This document shows, piece by piece, positions 43,152 to 50,988 of a stretch of 64,000 nt of DNA. Below the pieces are notes generated by a model. That model was not told the origin of the DNA and did no database searches. It saw only the letters and a list, made by a program, of their open reading frames with translations. Source of the stretch: PALSA-612 sp963776375 (GTDB taxonomy: Bacteria; Actinomycetota; Thermoleophilia; Gaiellales; Gaiellaceae); NCBI GenBank assembly GCA_963776375.1, contig CAVZMF010000007.1, positions 1-64,000 on the forward strand, in the 5' to 3' direction. A program made the position numbers and the translations under genes. The first letter of the stretch is position 1. Every line of letters starts with the position of its first letter.

Positions 43152-44771
43152 CTACTTCTTGCAGGCGGCGGCGAGGTCGACGCCGTACACGGGGTTGGCG
43201 ACAAAGCAGCCGAAGCTCGATGACACGAGATCGCGGGTGTTGAAGTACAGGAACGGAGCCCAGGGGGGATCGTTACGCATCAGGTCGGAATCGAGGTCTG
43301 CCCAGGCCTGGCGGCGCGCCGCACCGGTCTGCCTGTCTGCGCTTTCGATTCTCGCATTCACGGCGGGATCGTCGACGTACGATTGGTCCGTGTTGCCGGC
43401 CGCGCCGATCGTGTTCCCGTCGAGCAGCGGGACGAAGAACGCCGAGGGATCGGCGTAGTCGACCGCCCAGCTCGCGAAGGCCACGTCGAACGGCTCGCCT
43501 CGCATGCCCGCCTTGGTGAACAGGGTCCCGATATCGAAGTACTTGACGTCCACGTCGATCCCGATCTGCTTCAGGTCGAAGGCGAAGACTCCCGCGGCCG
43601 CGACCCCCGACGACGAGCTGCTCGCGTAGAGGACGAGCCGAGTGGGTTTGAGCTTCGCCCTGGCGAGCCACTTCCTGGCGGTCTTCGGATCAGCCCCCCT
43701 GACCGAGTAGATCGACTGGCCCTCGACAAGCGGGGAGGGCAGCATCCGGTCTGCACGCTGGCCTGCCAGGTAGCCGTACGGCCGGGCGAGCGCCGGTCGG
43801 TCGAGGGCGTAGTTGATCGCCTTGGCGAGCGGGATCTGCCCGGCACCTCTGAACGCCGGACGGTCGTGGTTGAAGACGAAGAACGTCGTGCTCAGAGACG
43901 GGCTGACGAAGAACTGTCCGTTCTTCTTGTTGATCCCGTACCTCGAGGCGATATCCCGCGCCGCGCTCGGCGGAAAGCCGGGCGGTGGACAGTAATCGAT
44001 CCGATCCTGTTCGACGTCGCTGAGGCAGGAGTCGCGCGTTTCCCCTTCCGTCCACACGATCTGGTCTACGACCGCCGGACGGCGTCCCCGGTAGAAGGGG
44101 TTCCGCTTGAGCACGAGCTGTCGGTTGGGGATCAGGCTGGCGACGTAGTACGGGCCGGAGCCCGCCGGGTTGTCTATGCCGGCCGGGTCGATCGGCGTGT
44201 CGCGCGCGACCGGGCAGAAAAATGGAATCGTGAGCCGCGCGAGCAGATCTCCGAGCGGTCTCGTCAGCTGGATTCGCAGACGGTAGGGGGCGAGGACACG
44301 AACGCCGGAGATCGCCTTCGCCTTGCCCGCGAGGACAGCGTCCACGCCGGCGATCTCGTGCATGTAGTTCGTCGCCGGTGAGTCCAGCTTGGGACTGGCA
44401 TCCCGATTGAACGCGTCGGCGAAGCTCTGCGCCGTCACCGCTGCCCCGGTCTGGAAACGGAACGCCCGCTTCAGCACGAACGTGTAGACCTTGCCGTGGC
44501 CGGAGACCGCGTAGCGGTCGACCACCTCCGGGACCAGCCTCGTCCCGGCGGCGCCTGCCGCATCCGGGTAGTTGAAGAGCTTGGCGCAGGTCGCCCACTC
44601 GATCATCCACGACGGCGCCGAGTAGGCGAGTGCCGGGTCGACGGAATCGATGCCGCCCGTCCCGAGCCGGAGCGTACCGCCCTTCTTAGCCTGCGCTCCT
44701 GCGAAAGCGGCGACGGCCAGCAAAGCGAGCGCCACGACGAGTGCGAAGACGGACAGCGACGCCTTCCTCAT
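43152..44771 (-). CDS. ABC transporter substrate-binding protein, family 5
   Basis: 539 aa. Signal peptide of 27 residues ending AFAGAQA, no lipobox cysteine. SBP_bac_5 hallmarks: GTLRLGTGGIDSVDPALAYS near the mature start, YTFVLKRAFRFQTGAAVTAQ, and NPAGSGPYYVASLIPN. Family members bind peptides, nickel or other solutes, but no permease or ATPase genes are near. It probably serves as an extracytoplasmic sensor for the cyclase-propeller protein encoded behind it. A TAACAT box 9 bp before the ATG suggests a leaderless mRNA. Confidence 0.88.
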   Translation of the reverse strand: MRKASLSVFALVVALALLAVAAFAGAQAKKGGTLRLGTGGIDSVDPALAYSAPSWMIEWATCAKLFNYPDAAGAAGTRLVPEVVDRYAVSGHGKVYTFVLKRAFRFQTGAAVTAQSFADAFNRDASPKLDSPATNYMHEIAGVDAVLAGKAKAISGVRVLAPYRLRIQLTRPLGDLLARLTIPFFCPVARDTPIDPAGIDNPAGSGPYYVASLIPNRQLVLKRNPFYRGRRPAVVDQIVWTEGETRDSCLSDVEQDRIDYCPPPGFPPSAARDIASRYGINKKNGQFFVSPSLSTTFFVFNHDRPAFRGAGQIPLAKAINYALDRPALARPYGYLAGQRADRMLPSPLVEGQSIYSVRGADPKTARKWLARAKLKPTRLVLYASSSSSGVAAAGVFAFDLKQIGIDVDVKYFDIGTLFTKAGMRGEPFDVAFASWAVDYADPSAFFVPLLDGNTIGAAGNTDQSYVDDPAVNARIESADRQTGAARRQAWADLDSDLMRNDPPWAPFLYFNTRDLVSSSFGCFVANPVYGVDLAAACKK

Positions 44772-44833
44772 TGCCGGGGAATGTTACGCCCGTTCGGGGC
44801 CAAACGGTGGGCTCTGCCTTTCCAGCGGCTCCG

Positions 44834-45650
44834 CTATTCGGGCACGGTGACGAGCACGTCCTCGTGGCGCAGCACTCCGACGATCCCCTCCGAATAGGCC
44901 GCGAGCGCAGCCTTGCTCGTCCCGGCCGCTGCGGCCCCGAGCTCGTTCTCCCGCCGGTCGTCGAGGCCGAGCAGCTCATAGGCGTAGCGATGCTGCTCGT
45001 GGTAGTCGATCAGCCCCGGATAAGGCGGCGAGGTGACAACGGCGTCGAACGGCCCGCCCCACTCCAGGTCCCGCGAATCGCCGTGGAGGACGCGCCTCGT
45101 GGCCGCGGGCGCGGACGCGGGCGAATGCTTGATCCGGGCGAGCGTGTCGAGCGCGTAGCGGCGCAGGAAGTGCTCGGCGCGGTCGATCGGCCGGCACTCC
45201 CGCCGATGCTTGTGACGCCAGTACGGTCCGCGCTGCGGTGTCCGCGGGAAGTCGAGGTCGAAGTGCGCCGTCAGCCGGGCGACCGGGCAGCCCGGGCGAG
45301 CACGACCCGCATGACGTCGGCGTGCTCGTACTCGCCGGCAACGTCGCGCCAGGCGAGCAGCTCGGCCGCCGCCTGCGGCGCGAACCACTGTCCGACGTAG
45401 TCACGTCCGGGGCCTGACCCCGGCCTGACCCCGGCCTGACCCCGGCCCGACCCGGAGGCGGCCCACCGCGTCGCGGAGCTCCTTCTCGAGGACGAACTCG
45501 TTGTAGCGAGCCGTCTTCACGCGCATCAGCAGGCAGTTGAACGCCGCCAGGTCGCCGCCGGTCGCGTCGCGGCGTAGCGCGAGAGCAGCGCCCGGACCAG
45601 GACAGATCGAGGTCCAACGTCGCGTAGAGCGCGTTCTGCGTCGGCGCCAC
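44834..45650 (-). pseudogene. Broken SAM-dependent DNA methyltransferase (TSPPY type)
   Basis: Reading three frames in turn gives a coherent protein: NALYATLDLDLSW, then FNCLLMRVKTARYNEFVLEK, then DYVGQWFAPQAAAELLAW, then DLDFPRTPQRGPYWRHKHRR and DAVVTSPPYPGLIDYHEQHR. TSPPY is motif IV of N4-cytosine/N6-adenine methyltransferases. Breaks lie near 45600, in an 11-bp repeat tract (45411-45454) and near 45290. The C-terminus stops soon after motif IV, so it is also truncated. No restriction partner is visible. Confidence 0.75.
45411..45454. repeat. 11-bp tandem repeats inside the methyltransferase frame
   Basis: Three perfect units of ggcctgacccc plus a degenerate fourth. Because 11 is not a multiple of three, each gain or loss changes frame. 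With one or four units the flanking frames (...AVGRLRVGPG and GRDYVGQWF...) would join; with the present three they do not. Confidence 0.8.
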
Positions 45651-45686
45651 CGAGCAGGAGTTCGGCGGCGCCGACGTGAGTCCCGG

Positions 45687-46574
45687 CTATGCGGCGTAGT
45701 GAATGCCGCGGGCGGCGTCGTACTCGTGCAGGCGCCGGATGCGCTCCGCGAGCGGCGGGTGCGTCGAGAACATGTTCTGGATGCCCTGCCCACTGAACGG
45801 ATGGACGATGTAGAGCGACGCCGTCGCCGGATTGACGTTCATCGGCACCGCCTGCACGCCCTTCTCCAGCGTCCCGAGTGCATCGGCCAGCGGCTTGCCG
45901 GTGCCGAGCAGCTCGGCGGCGGTCGCGTCGGCGAGGAACTCGCGCTGGCGAGAGACGGCGAACTGGATCAGCGCTGCCGCGATCGGAGCCAGGATGATCG
46001 TCGCGAGCGCCCCGATGAAGCCGAGTGGATTCTCGTCGTCGTCTCCGAAGCCGCCGAACAGGAACGAGAACTGGAGGATGTTGGCGATGGCAGCGATCGC
46101 ACCGGCGACCATGGCTGCGATCGACGTTACGAGGATGTCGCGGTTCTTGACGTGGCCGAGCTCATGCGCCAGCACGCCACGGATCTGGTCCTCGGGCAGG
46201 TATTTCATCAGTCCCTCGGTCACGGCTACGGCGGCATGTTTCGCATTCCGGCCGGTCGCGAACGCGTTCGGCTGCTCGGACGGGATCGTGTAGACGCGCG
46301 GCATCGGCAGCCCCGCGCGCTCGGTGAGCTCGCGGAGGATGCGGTAGAGCCCCGGCGCCTCTTGCTCCGAGATCGGCTTCGCCCGGCTCGCCGCGAGCGC
46401 GATCCGGTCAGAGAACCAGTAGCCGAAGACGTTCATCAGGACCGCGAGGATGACGAAGATGTAGAGGAAGCCGCCGCCGAGGACGGCGCCGATCCCGATC
46501 AGCAGCGCTGTCAGAGCAGCGATCAGGACCCACGTACGCAGCTGCGTCGTGAATCTCGCGTGGGTGATGCTCAT
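45687..46574 (-). CDS. htpX: HtpX-type membrane zinc metalloprotease (M48)
   Basis: 295 aa. Four membrane segments; zinc motif VLAHELGHVKNRD (HExxH), downstream ligand region FAVSRQREFLADATAAELLG, and C-terminal MFSTHPPLAERIRRL. Involved in membrane protein quality control. AAAGGAG upstream of the ATG. Between comM and yraN, which are usually adjacent. Confidence 0.95.
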   Translation of the reverse strand: MSITHARFTTQLRTWVLIAALTALLIGIGAVLGGGFLYIFVILAVLMNVFGYWFSDRIALAASRAKPISEQEAPGLYRILRELTERAGLPMPRVYTIPSEQPNAFATGRNAKHAAVAVTEGLMKYLPEDQIRGVLAHELGHVKNRDILVTSIAAMVAGAIAAIANILQFSFLFGGFGDDDENPLGFIGALATIILAPIAAALIQFAVSRQREFLADATAAELLGTGKPLADALGTLEKGVQAVPMNVNPATASLYIVHPFSGQGIQNMFSTHPPLAERIRRLHEYDAARGIHYAA

Positions 46575-46741
46575 GGTCTGGGGACTCCTTTCGACTGAAC
46601 GTTTGTCTCAACGAACAGCCGAAGGTTTCTCCCGCCTCAAAGGCCGACGCACCCGGGCAGAAAAGGGCCTGCCGTTCTGACGAATGCGCCCGTTCGGGGA
46701 TAGTGCCCCTCGGCACTCGAAAGGATACCAGCGCCGCCCGG

Positions 46742-47071
46742 CTAGAAAAAGGCGTCACGTACCCGCTCGAGCTTGCCCTCCCTGACGGCGACGACGTCGA
46801 AGGTCGCCTGGAGCCCGGCCAGCTCGGGCCGACGCGCGAGCCACGCCTCGGCGGCGCGCCGCAGGCGGCGCTGCTTCTCCGGGCCGACCATCTCCAGCGG
46901 ATCGCCGCGGCCGGCGCCGCCCTTCGACTTGACCTCACAGAACACGAGCCGCCGGCCACGGCGGGCGATCACGTCCAGTTCGTTCCCGCCCGCCCAGACG
47001 TTCGTGCCCAGGATCCGGTACCCGCGCAGCCGGTAATGCCAGACGGCGGCGCGCTCGGCGTCGTTCCTCAC
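46742..47071 (-). CDS. yraN: YraN/UPF0102 family nuclease-like protein
   Basis: 109 aa with the Holliday-junction-resolvase-like fold: AAVWHYRLRGYRILGTNVWA, GGNELDVIARRGRRLVFCEVKSK (acidic residues of the PD-(D/E)XK core). GTG start overlapping the rnhB stop by 4 bp. Its true substrate is unknown. Confidence 0.9.
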   Translation of the reverse strand: MRNDAERAAVWHYRLRGYRILGTNVWAGGNELDVIARRGRRLVFCEVKSKGGAGRGDPLEMVGPEKQRRLRRAAEAWLARRPELAGLQATFDVVAVREGKLERVRDAFF

Positions 47072-47646
47072 ACGGCGTCGGCGTAGCAGAGCGCCTGGAA
47101 CGAACGGCGGTGCACGCCGGAGGGCCCATGCGCGCGAACACGCGCCGAATGCTCGGGCGTGATGTAGCCGACGTGCGAAGCGAAGCCGTAGGCCGGGAAG
47201 AGGCTGTCGAGGCGGCGCATCAGCCGGTCGCGGACGACCTTGGCCACGATCGACGCTGCCGCGATCGCGGCGCTGCGCTCGTCCCCGTCCACGACGGCGG
47301 TGTGCTCCGGGGCCGACGGCCCGAGGCGAAAGCCGTCGACGAGGCAGACCTCGCCCGGCGGCGTCAGTGCACGAAGCGCGGCGCGCAGGCCGTTCAGGTT
47401 GCAGACGTGGAGCCCGTCGCGGTCGATCCGGGCCGGCGAGAACGCGTGCACGCTGATCCGCTCGGCGCAGGCGACGACGGCGTGGAAGAGCGCTTCACGC
47501 TGCTCGTGCGTCAGTTGCTTCGAGTCGTTGAGCAGCGCGAGCGGGCGCACCTTCGCACCGCGCAGGGCGCCGTAGTCGAGCAGGACGCCGGCCACGAGCA
47601 GGGGCCCGGCGAGCGATCCGCGGCCGGCCTCGTCGGCGCCGACCAC
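47068..47646 (-). CDS. rnhB: Ribonuclease HII
   Basis: Removes ribonucleotides from DNA. VVGADEAGRGSLAGPLLVAG contains the first catalytic Asp-Glu pair; LNDSKQLTHEQRE, ICLVDG-equivalent (EVCLVDGFRLG), and AAASIVAKVVRDRLM follow. The GTG at 47644-47646 is the first plausible start after rplS. Homology suggests that a few residues before it (LLSFDRRIGARY) belong to the protein, yet no ATG/GTG/TTG precedes them before the rplS coding region, so the exact start is uncertain. Confidence 0.9.
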   Translation of the reverse strand: MVGADEAGRGSLAGPLLVAGVLLDYGALRGAKVRPLALLNDSKQLTHEQREALFHAVVACAERISVHAFSPARIDRDGLHVCNLNGLRAALRALTPPGEVCLVDGFRLGPSAPEHTAVVDGDERSAAIAAASIVAKVVRDRLMRRLDSLFPAYGFASHVGYITPEHSARVRAHGPSGVHRRSFQALCYADAV

Positions 47647-47674
47647 GTAGCGGGCGCCGATGCGCCGGTCGAAG

Positions 47675-48235
47675 CTAAGAAGCTTCCGGCCGGTCCGCCT
47701 CGGCGTCTTCGGCCTCGGCGGGCTCTGCAGGTTCGGGCTCTCCTGCTGCGGGCTCGGACTCGGGCTGGTCTGCAGAGGCCACCGGCTCGTCTGCGACCGG
47801 CTCCTCGGCGACCTCGGCTTCTGCCTCGGGAGCTTCTTCGGAAGCTTCCTCGAGGGGCTCGTCGACATCGGCGGAGATTAGCTTGCCCCCATGCTGTTTG
47901 GCCCTCACGCGCGCCTTTTTCCCCACTTTCTCGCGCAGGTAGTAGAGCTTGGCACGACTCACGTCACCGATCTGGACGACCTCGATCCGCTCGACCTTCG
48001 GCGAGTGCAGCGGGAACGACCGCTCGACGCCGACGCCGAACGACTGCTTGCGGACGGTGAACGTCTCGCGCACGCCGGCGCCCTGGCGCTTGATCACGAT
48101 GCCCTCGAAGACCTGGAGCCGCGACCTGGTGCCCTCGATCACGCGGAAGTGCACGCGAACGCTGTCGCCGGCCTTGAACCTCGGGCGGCCCTTGCGCAGC
48201 TGACGCTGCTCGATCGTCTCGATGGCGTTCGTCAC
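47675..48235 (-). CDS. rplS: 50S ribosomal protein L19 with a long acidic C-terminal extension
   Basis: 186 aa. Residues 1-115 are ordinary L19 (RPRFKAGDSVRVHFRVIEG, RLQVFEGIVIKRQGAG, FTVRKQSFGVGVERSFPLHS, KLYYLREKVGKKARVRAK). A tail of about 65 residues follows, almost entirely Glu, Ala, Pro and Asp (starting DVDEPLEEASEEAPEAEAE), more than half again the usual length. GTG start at 48235. It lies between lepB and rnhB. Confidence 0.93.
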   Translation of the reverse strand: MTNAIETIEQRQLRKGRPRFKAGDSVRVHFRVIEGTRSRLQVFEGIVIKRQGAGVRETFTVRKQSFGVGVERSFPLHSPKVERIEVVQIGDVSRAKLYYLREKVGKKARVRAKQHGGKLISADVDEPLEEASEEAPEAEAEVAEEPVADEPVASADQPESEPAAGEPEPAEPAEAEDAEADRPEAS

Positions 48236-48360
48236 GAAAGAGAAGCCCCGACGGGGCCGACCGACAATCCTAGCGGAACGCCACGTCTGCTCCGCCGCCC
48301 ACGCAGCCGCGACCGGCATGACGGGCGCGGCTCTCCACGGCTGTCTTGGCGCCGGGGGTC

Positions 48361-48377
48361 TGGGGGTGTCCCCCAGA
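48361..48377 (-). repeat. Hairpin CTGGGGG/CCCCCAG between lepB and rplS
   Basis: A 7-bp perfect stem with TGT loop in the 161-bp lepB-rplS gap. No T-tract. It could moderate read-through or stabilise the rplS message. Confidence 0.5.
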
Positions 48378-48396
48378 GCGCAGCGCCGGATTGGCG

Positions 48397-49338
48397 CTAG
48401 CGAAAGCCAATTCTGTTGGGAGGCCAGTAGACGAAGAAGACGGTTCCGATCAGGTTCCCCCGCGGGACCGAGCCCCACTGCCTCGAGTCGCACGACTGGG
48501 CGCGGTTGTCGCCCATGAAGAAGTACTGGCCCTTCGGGACGTGCCAGGTCCCGCTCTGCGAGTCCGGGTACTTGATGTAGGACTCCTTCAGCGGCCTGCC
48601 GTCGATGAACACCTTGCCGGTGCGCTCGGTGACGGTCTCGCCTGGAAGGCCGACCAGGCGCTTCACGAACGTCCCGCCCTCGCCGCACTTCTGCTCGGCC
48701 TTCGGCGGCGTCTGGAAGACGATGATGTCGCCGCGCGACGGGTCGGAGAAGTCCAGGCAGATGCGGCACGCGAGCACGCGGTCGGAGAAGTGCGCCTGGC
48801 AGCCCGGGCCCGGCGTCGCGCAGTGGAGTGTGGGCTCCATCGACGAGGACGGGATGCGGTACGGGTTGACGACCCATTCCTTCAGCGCGAGCACGATCAG
48901 GATCGCGCCGATGATCGTCACCGCCCAGTCGATGGCGATCCTCCACGGGCGCGGCAGGTTGCGCGTCATCCGGTCGACCGGGTTCCAGGTGTGTTGCTGC
49001 TCGGCCTGGCGGGGGGCGACGCGGGCGTCCTGGGCGATCCGCTCGTCGTAGGCGGCGCGGCGCGCGGGATCGGAGAGGAGCTCGTGCGCGGCCTGGATGT
49101 TCACGAGTTGCTGCTCGCGCTCCGGGCCGCTGCCGACCCACAGCTCGGGGTAGCGGGCGAAGCGTTGGTAGGCGCTCTCGATCTCCGTCTGGCTCGCGTC
49201 CCGCGATACCCCGAGGATCTCGTACGGGTCCAGTGTCCGCGTCCTGGCGCCGTCGGCTCGCGGGCGCGGCACGTCCTGAGGGGGCTCCGGTGTTTCGGGC
49301 GTGCCCGCGCCCGTCCTGGGCGGCTCGTAGTCGGTCAC
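48397..49338 (-). CDS. lepB: Signal peptidase I with an N-terminal DnaJ-like domain
   Basis: 313 aa. Residues about 36-98 are a J-like domain (LDPYEILGVSRDASQTEIES, INxAHELLSDPARRAAYDE-type end) in which the HPD tripeptide is replaced by RYPELW. One membrane helix follows (about 130-152), then the S26A peptidase: catalytic serine in IPSSSMEPTLH, catalytic lysine in GTFVKRLVGLPGETV, and GDNRAQSCDSRQWGSVP. An insert between boxes carries four cysteines (HCATPGPGC, LACRIC). GTG start at 49338 overlaps the trmD stop (GTGA). Peptidase certain; the fusion is unusual. Confidence 0.93.
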   Translation of the reverse strand: MTDYEPPRTGAGTPETPEPPQDVPRPRADGARTRTLDPYEILGVSRDASQTEIESAYQRFARYPELWVGSGPEREQQLVNIQAAHELLSDPARRAAYDERIAQDARVAPRQAEQQHTWNPVDRMTRNLPRPWRIAIDWAVTIIGAILIVLALKEWVVNPYRIPSSSMEPTLHCATPGPGCQAHFSDRVLACRICLDFSDPSRGDIIVFQTPPKAEQKCGEGGTFVKRLVGLPGETVTERTGKVFIDGRPLKESYIKYPDSQSGTWHVPKGQYFFMGDNRAQSCDSRQWGSVPRGNLIGTVFFVYWPPNRIGFR

Positions 49339-49995
49339 CCTGAGCTCCGGAGACGACTCTGGTCGCGGCGCCATTCCTCGATCCGGGCGTGGTGCCCGGA
49401 CAGGAGCACCTCGGGCACGTGCCAGCCGCGGAACTCGGCCGGCCGCGTGTAGTGCGGATACTCGAGGCCGCCGTCCAGCTCTGCCGAGAAGCTCTCGACA
49501 CGTGGGGACTCCTCGCTCCCGGTTGCGCCCGGAAGCAGGCGCGAGACGGCGTCGACGACGACCATCGCCGGCAGCTCGCCGCCGGAGAGGACGTAGGGGC
49601 CGATCGAGACCGCGTCCGAGCACAGGTGCACGAGGATCCGCTCGTCGAAGCCTTCGTAGCGGGCCGAGAGCAGCGTCAGGCGCTCCTCGCCGGCGAGGTC
49701 CTGGACGACCTGCTGGTCGAGCGGCCGCCCCTGCGGCGTCAACACGACGACCCGGTGGTCGGGCTGCGCCGCCGTAGACGGCGTCGAGCGCCGCGGCGGC
49801 CACGTCCACCCGCAGCACCATCCCCGCGCCGCCGCCGTACGGCTCGTCGTCGACCTGACCGGCGCGAAGCGGTGTGAAGTCCCGGTAGTTGAACAGCCGC
49901 AGCTCGAGCTCTCCGCCGAGCACGGAGGCGAGAGGACGCTGCTCAGTGAGCCATGCGAAGGCGTGTGGAACCAGGGTGAAGACGTCGAGCTGCAC
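49335..49995 (-). CDS. trmD: tRNA (guanine-N1)-methyltransferase TrmD, frameshifted
   Basis: Methylates G37 of tRNAs. N-terminal MQLDVFTLVPHAFAWLTEQR and DEPYGGGAGMVLRVDV are in one frame. After AVYGG the frame changes: VVVLTPQGRPLDQQVVQDLA, LSARYEGFDERILVHL, SIGPYVLSGGELPAM and the C-terminal domain are one base shifted. The extra base is at 49766-49773 (GGCGGCGC). The span is 3n+1. Because the gene is essential in most bacteria, an assembly error is likely. Confidence 0.92.
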
Positions 49996-50493
49996 TCAGG
50001 GAAGGTACTCGTGGTCGCCGGCGAAGCCGCGCGCTATCACGATTCTGCCTGCCGCGAGGTCGACCTCGCTGATGCAGTCCTCGTGCATCGGCAGCGCCAG
50101 GCCCGAATCGAGCTCGAGCACGTCGTTCGCGACGCCCGGCGCGACGTCGGCGACGCGCCCGAGCGCGCGACCGCCTTCCTCCTCGACCTGGAGCCCGACG
50201 AGCTTGAAGACGTAGTACGAGTTCCGCTCCGGAGGCGGAAGCGCGGACTCAGGCACTGCCAGCAGCGCCCCGCGCTCGACCGGCCGGTCGAGCCGGACCA
50301 CGGGCCGTCCGCGGGCTCGCCTGACCGCGACGACACGCGCGGGCTCGCCGCCGACCCAGAGCTCCGCATCGACTGCGAAACGCGCCACCTCCACGCTGGC
50401 GTCCTCCACGACGAACGACCCGTCCAGCCCGTGCGGCTTCCCGACACGACCGACGGTGACGAGGTCGTCTCCGCTCGAGGAGCTACTCGGCAA
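49996..50493 (-). CDS. rimM: 16S rRNA processing protein RimM
   Basis: 165 aa. VGRVGKPHGLDGSFVVED start (RimM N-domain) and a PRC-barrel C-domain (YYVFKLVGLQVEEEGGRALG, IVIARGFAGDHEYL). The start is taken as TTG at 50491-50493, overlapping the khpA stop by 11 bp; no ATG/GTG is available closer to the conserved region. Assists 30S maturation. Confidence 0.9.
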   Translation of the reverse strand: MPSSSSSGDDLVTVGRVGKPHGLDGSFVVEDASVEVARFAVDAELWVGGEPARVVAVRRARGRPVVRLDRPVERGALLAVPESALPPPERNSYYVFKLVGLQVEEEGGRALGRVADVAPGVANDVLELDSGLALPMHEDCISEVDLAAGRIVIARGFAGDHEYLP

Positions 50494-50722
50494 TCTCGAG
50501 CAACACCCGGCGGTCGGAGCGGGCACCGGACGCCCGCGCGAGCGTCCGCAGCGCTTGCACCATCCGCCCCCGCCGGCCGATTACCTTGCCGCGGTCGGCC
50601 TCGGCGACGTGGAGGCGCAGGAGCAGGTCGCCGTCCGACTCGATCTCCTCGACCCGCACGGCCTCCGAGTCCTCGACGATCTTCTTCGCCAGGTAGAGGA
50701 CGAGATCGGCCGGGGCGGACAT
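50483..50722 (-). CDS. khpA: KhpA, KH-domain RNA-binding protein
   Basis: 79 aa single KH domain with the GxxG loop ADRGKVIGRRGRMVQALRTL. An RNA-binding protein found between rpsP and rimM in Gram-positive bacteria; partner KhpB is not in the window. Co-transcribed. Confidence 0.93.
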   Translation of the reverse strand: MSAPADLVLYLAKKIVEDSEAVRVEEIESDGDLLLRLHVAEADRGKVIGRRGRMVQALRTLARASGARSDRRVLLEIAE

Positions 50723-50726
50723 GTGC

Positions 50727-50969
50727 TCAGGTGATGTTCTTGGCCTTGAGCAGGCGCGCGACCGGCTGCGAGGGCTGGACGCCCTTCGACAGCCAGTCCT
50801 TGACCTTGGCCTCGTCGAACTCGATCAGCGACGGCTCGTGCTGGGGGTTGTAGCGCCCCACGATGTCGATGAACTTGCCGTCCCGCGGCGAGCGCGAGTC
50901 GGCGACCACGACGCGGTAGATCGGGTTCTTCTTCGAGCCGACCCGCGTCAAACTCATGCGGACTGCCAT
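50727..50969 (-). CDS. rpsP: 30S ribosomal protein S16
   Basis: 80 aa, standard length. MAVRMSLTRVGSKKNPIYRV and DGKFIDIVGRYNPQHEPSLI are signature S16 sequences. AAAGGGAGAGG upstream of the ATG. 19 bp after ffh. Confidence 0.97.
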   Translation of the reverse strand: MAVRMSLTRVGSKKNPIYRVVVADSRSPRDGKFIDIVGRYNPQHEPSLIEFDEAKVKDWLSKGVQPSQPVARLLKAKNIT

Positions 50970-50988
50970 ACCTCTCCCTTTCTGCTCG

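Noticed and set aside
47068..47868. 266-aa RNase HII starting inside rplS
   Set aside because: The first 60 residues are the rplS tail read in another frame (Ser/Pro/Arg-rich); RNase HII homology starts only near 47680.
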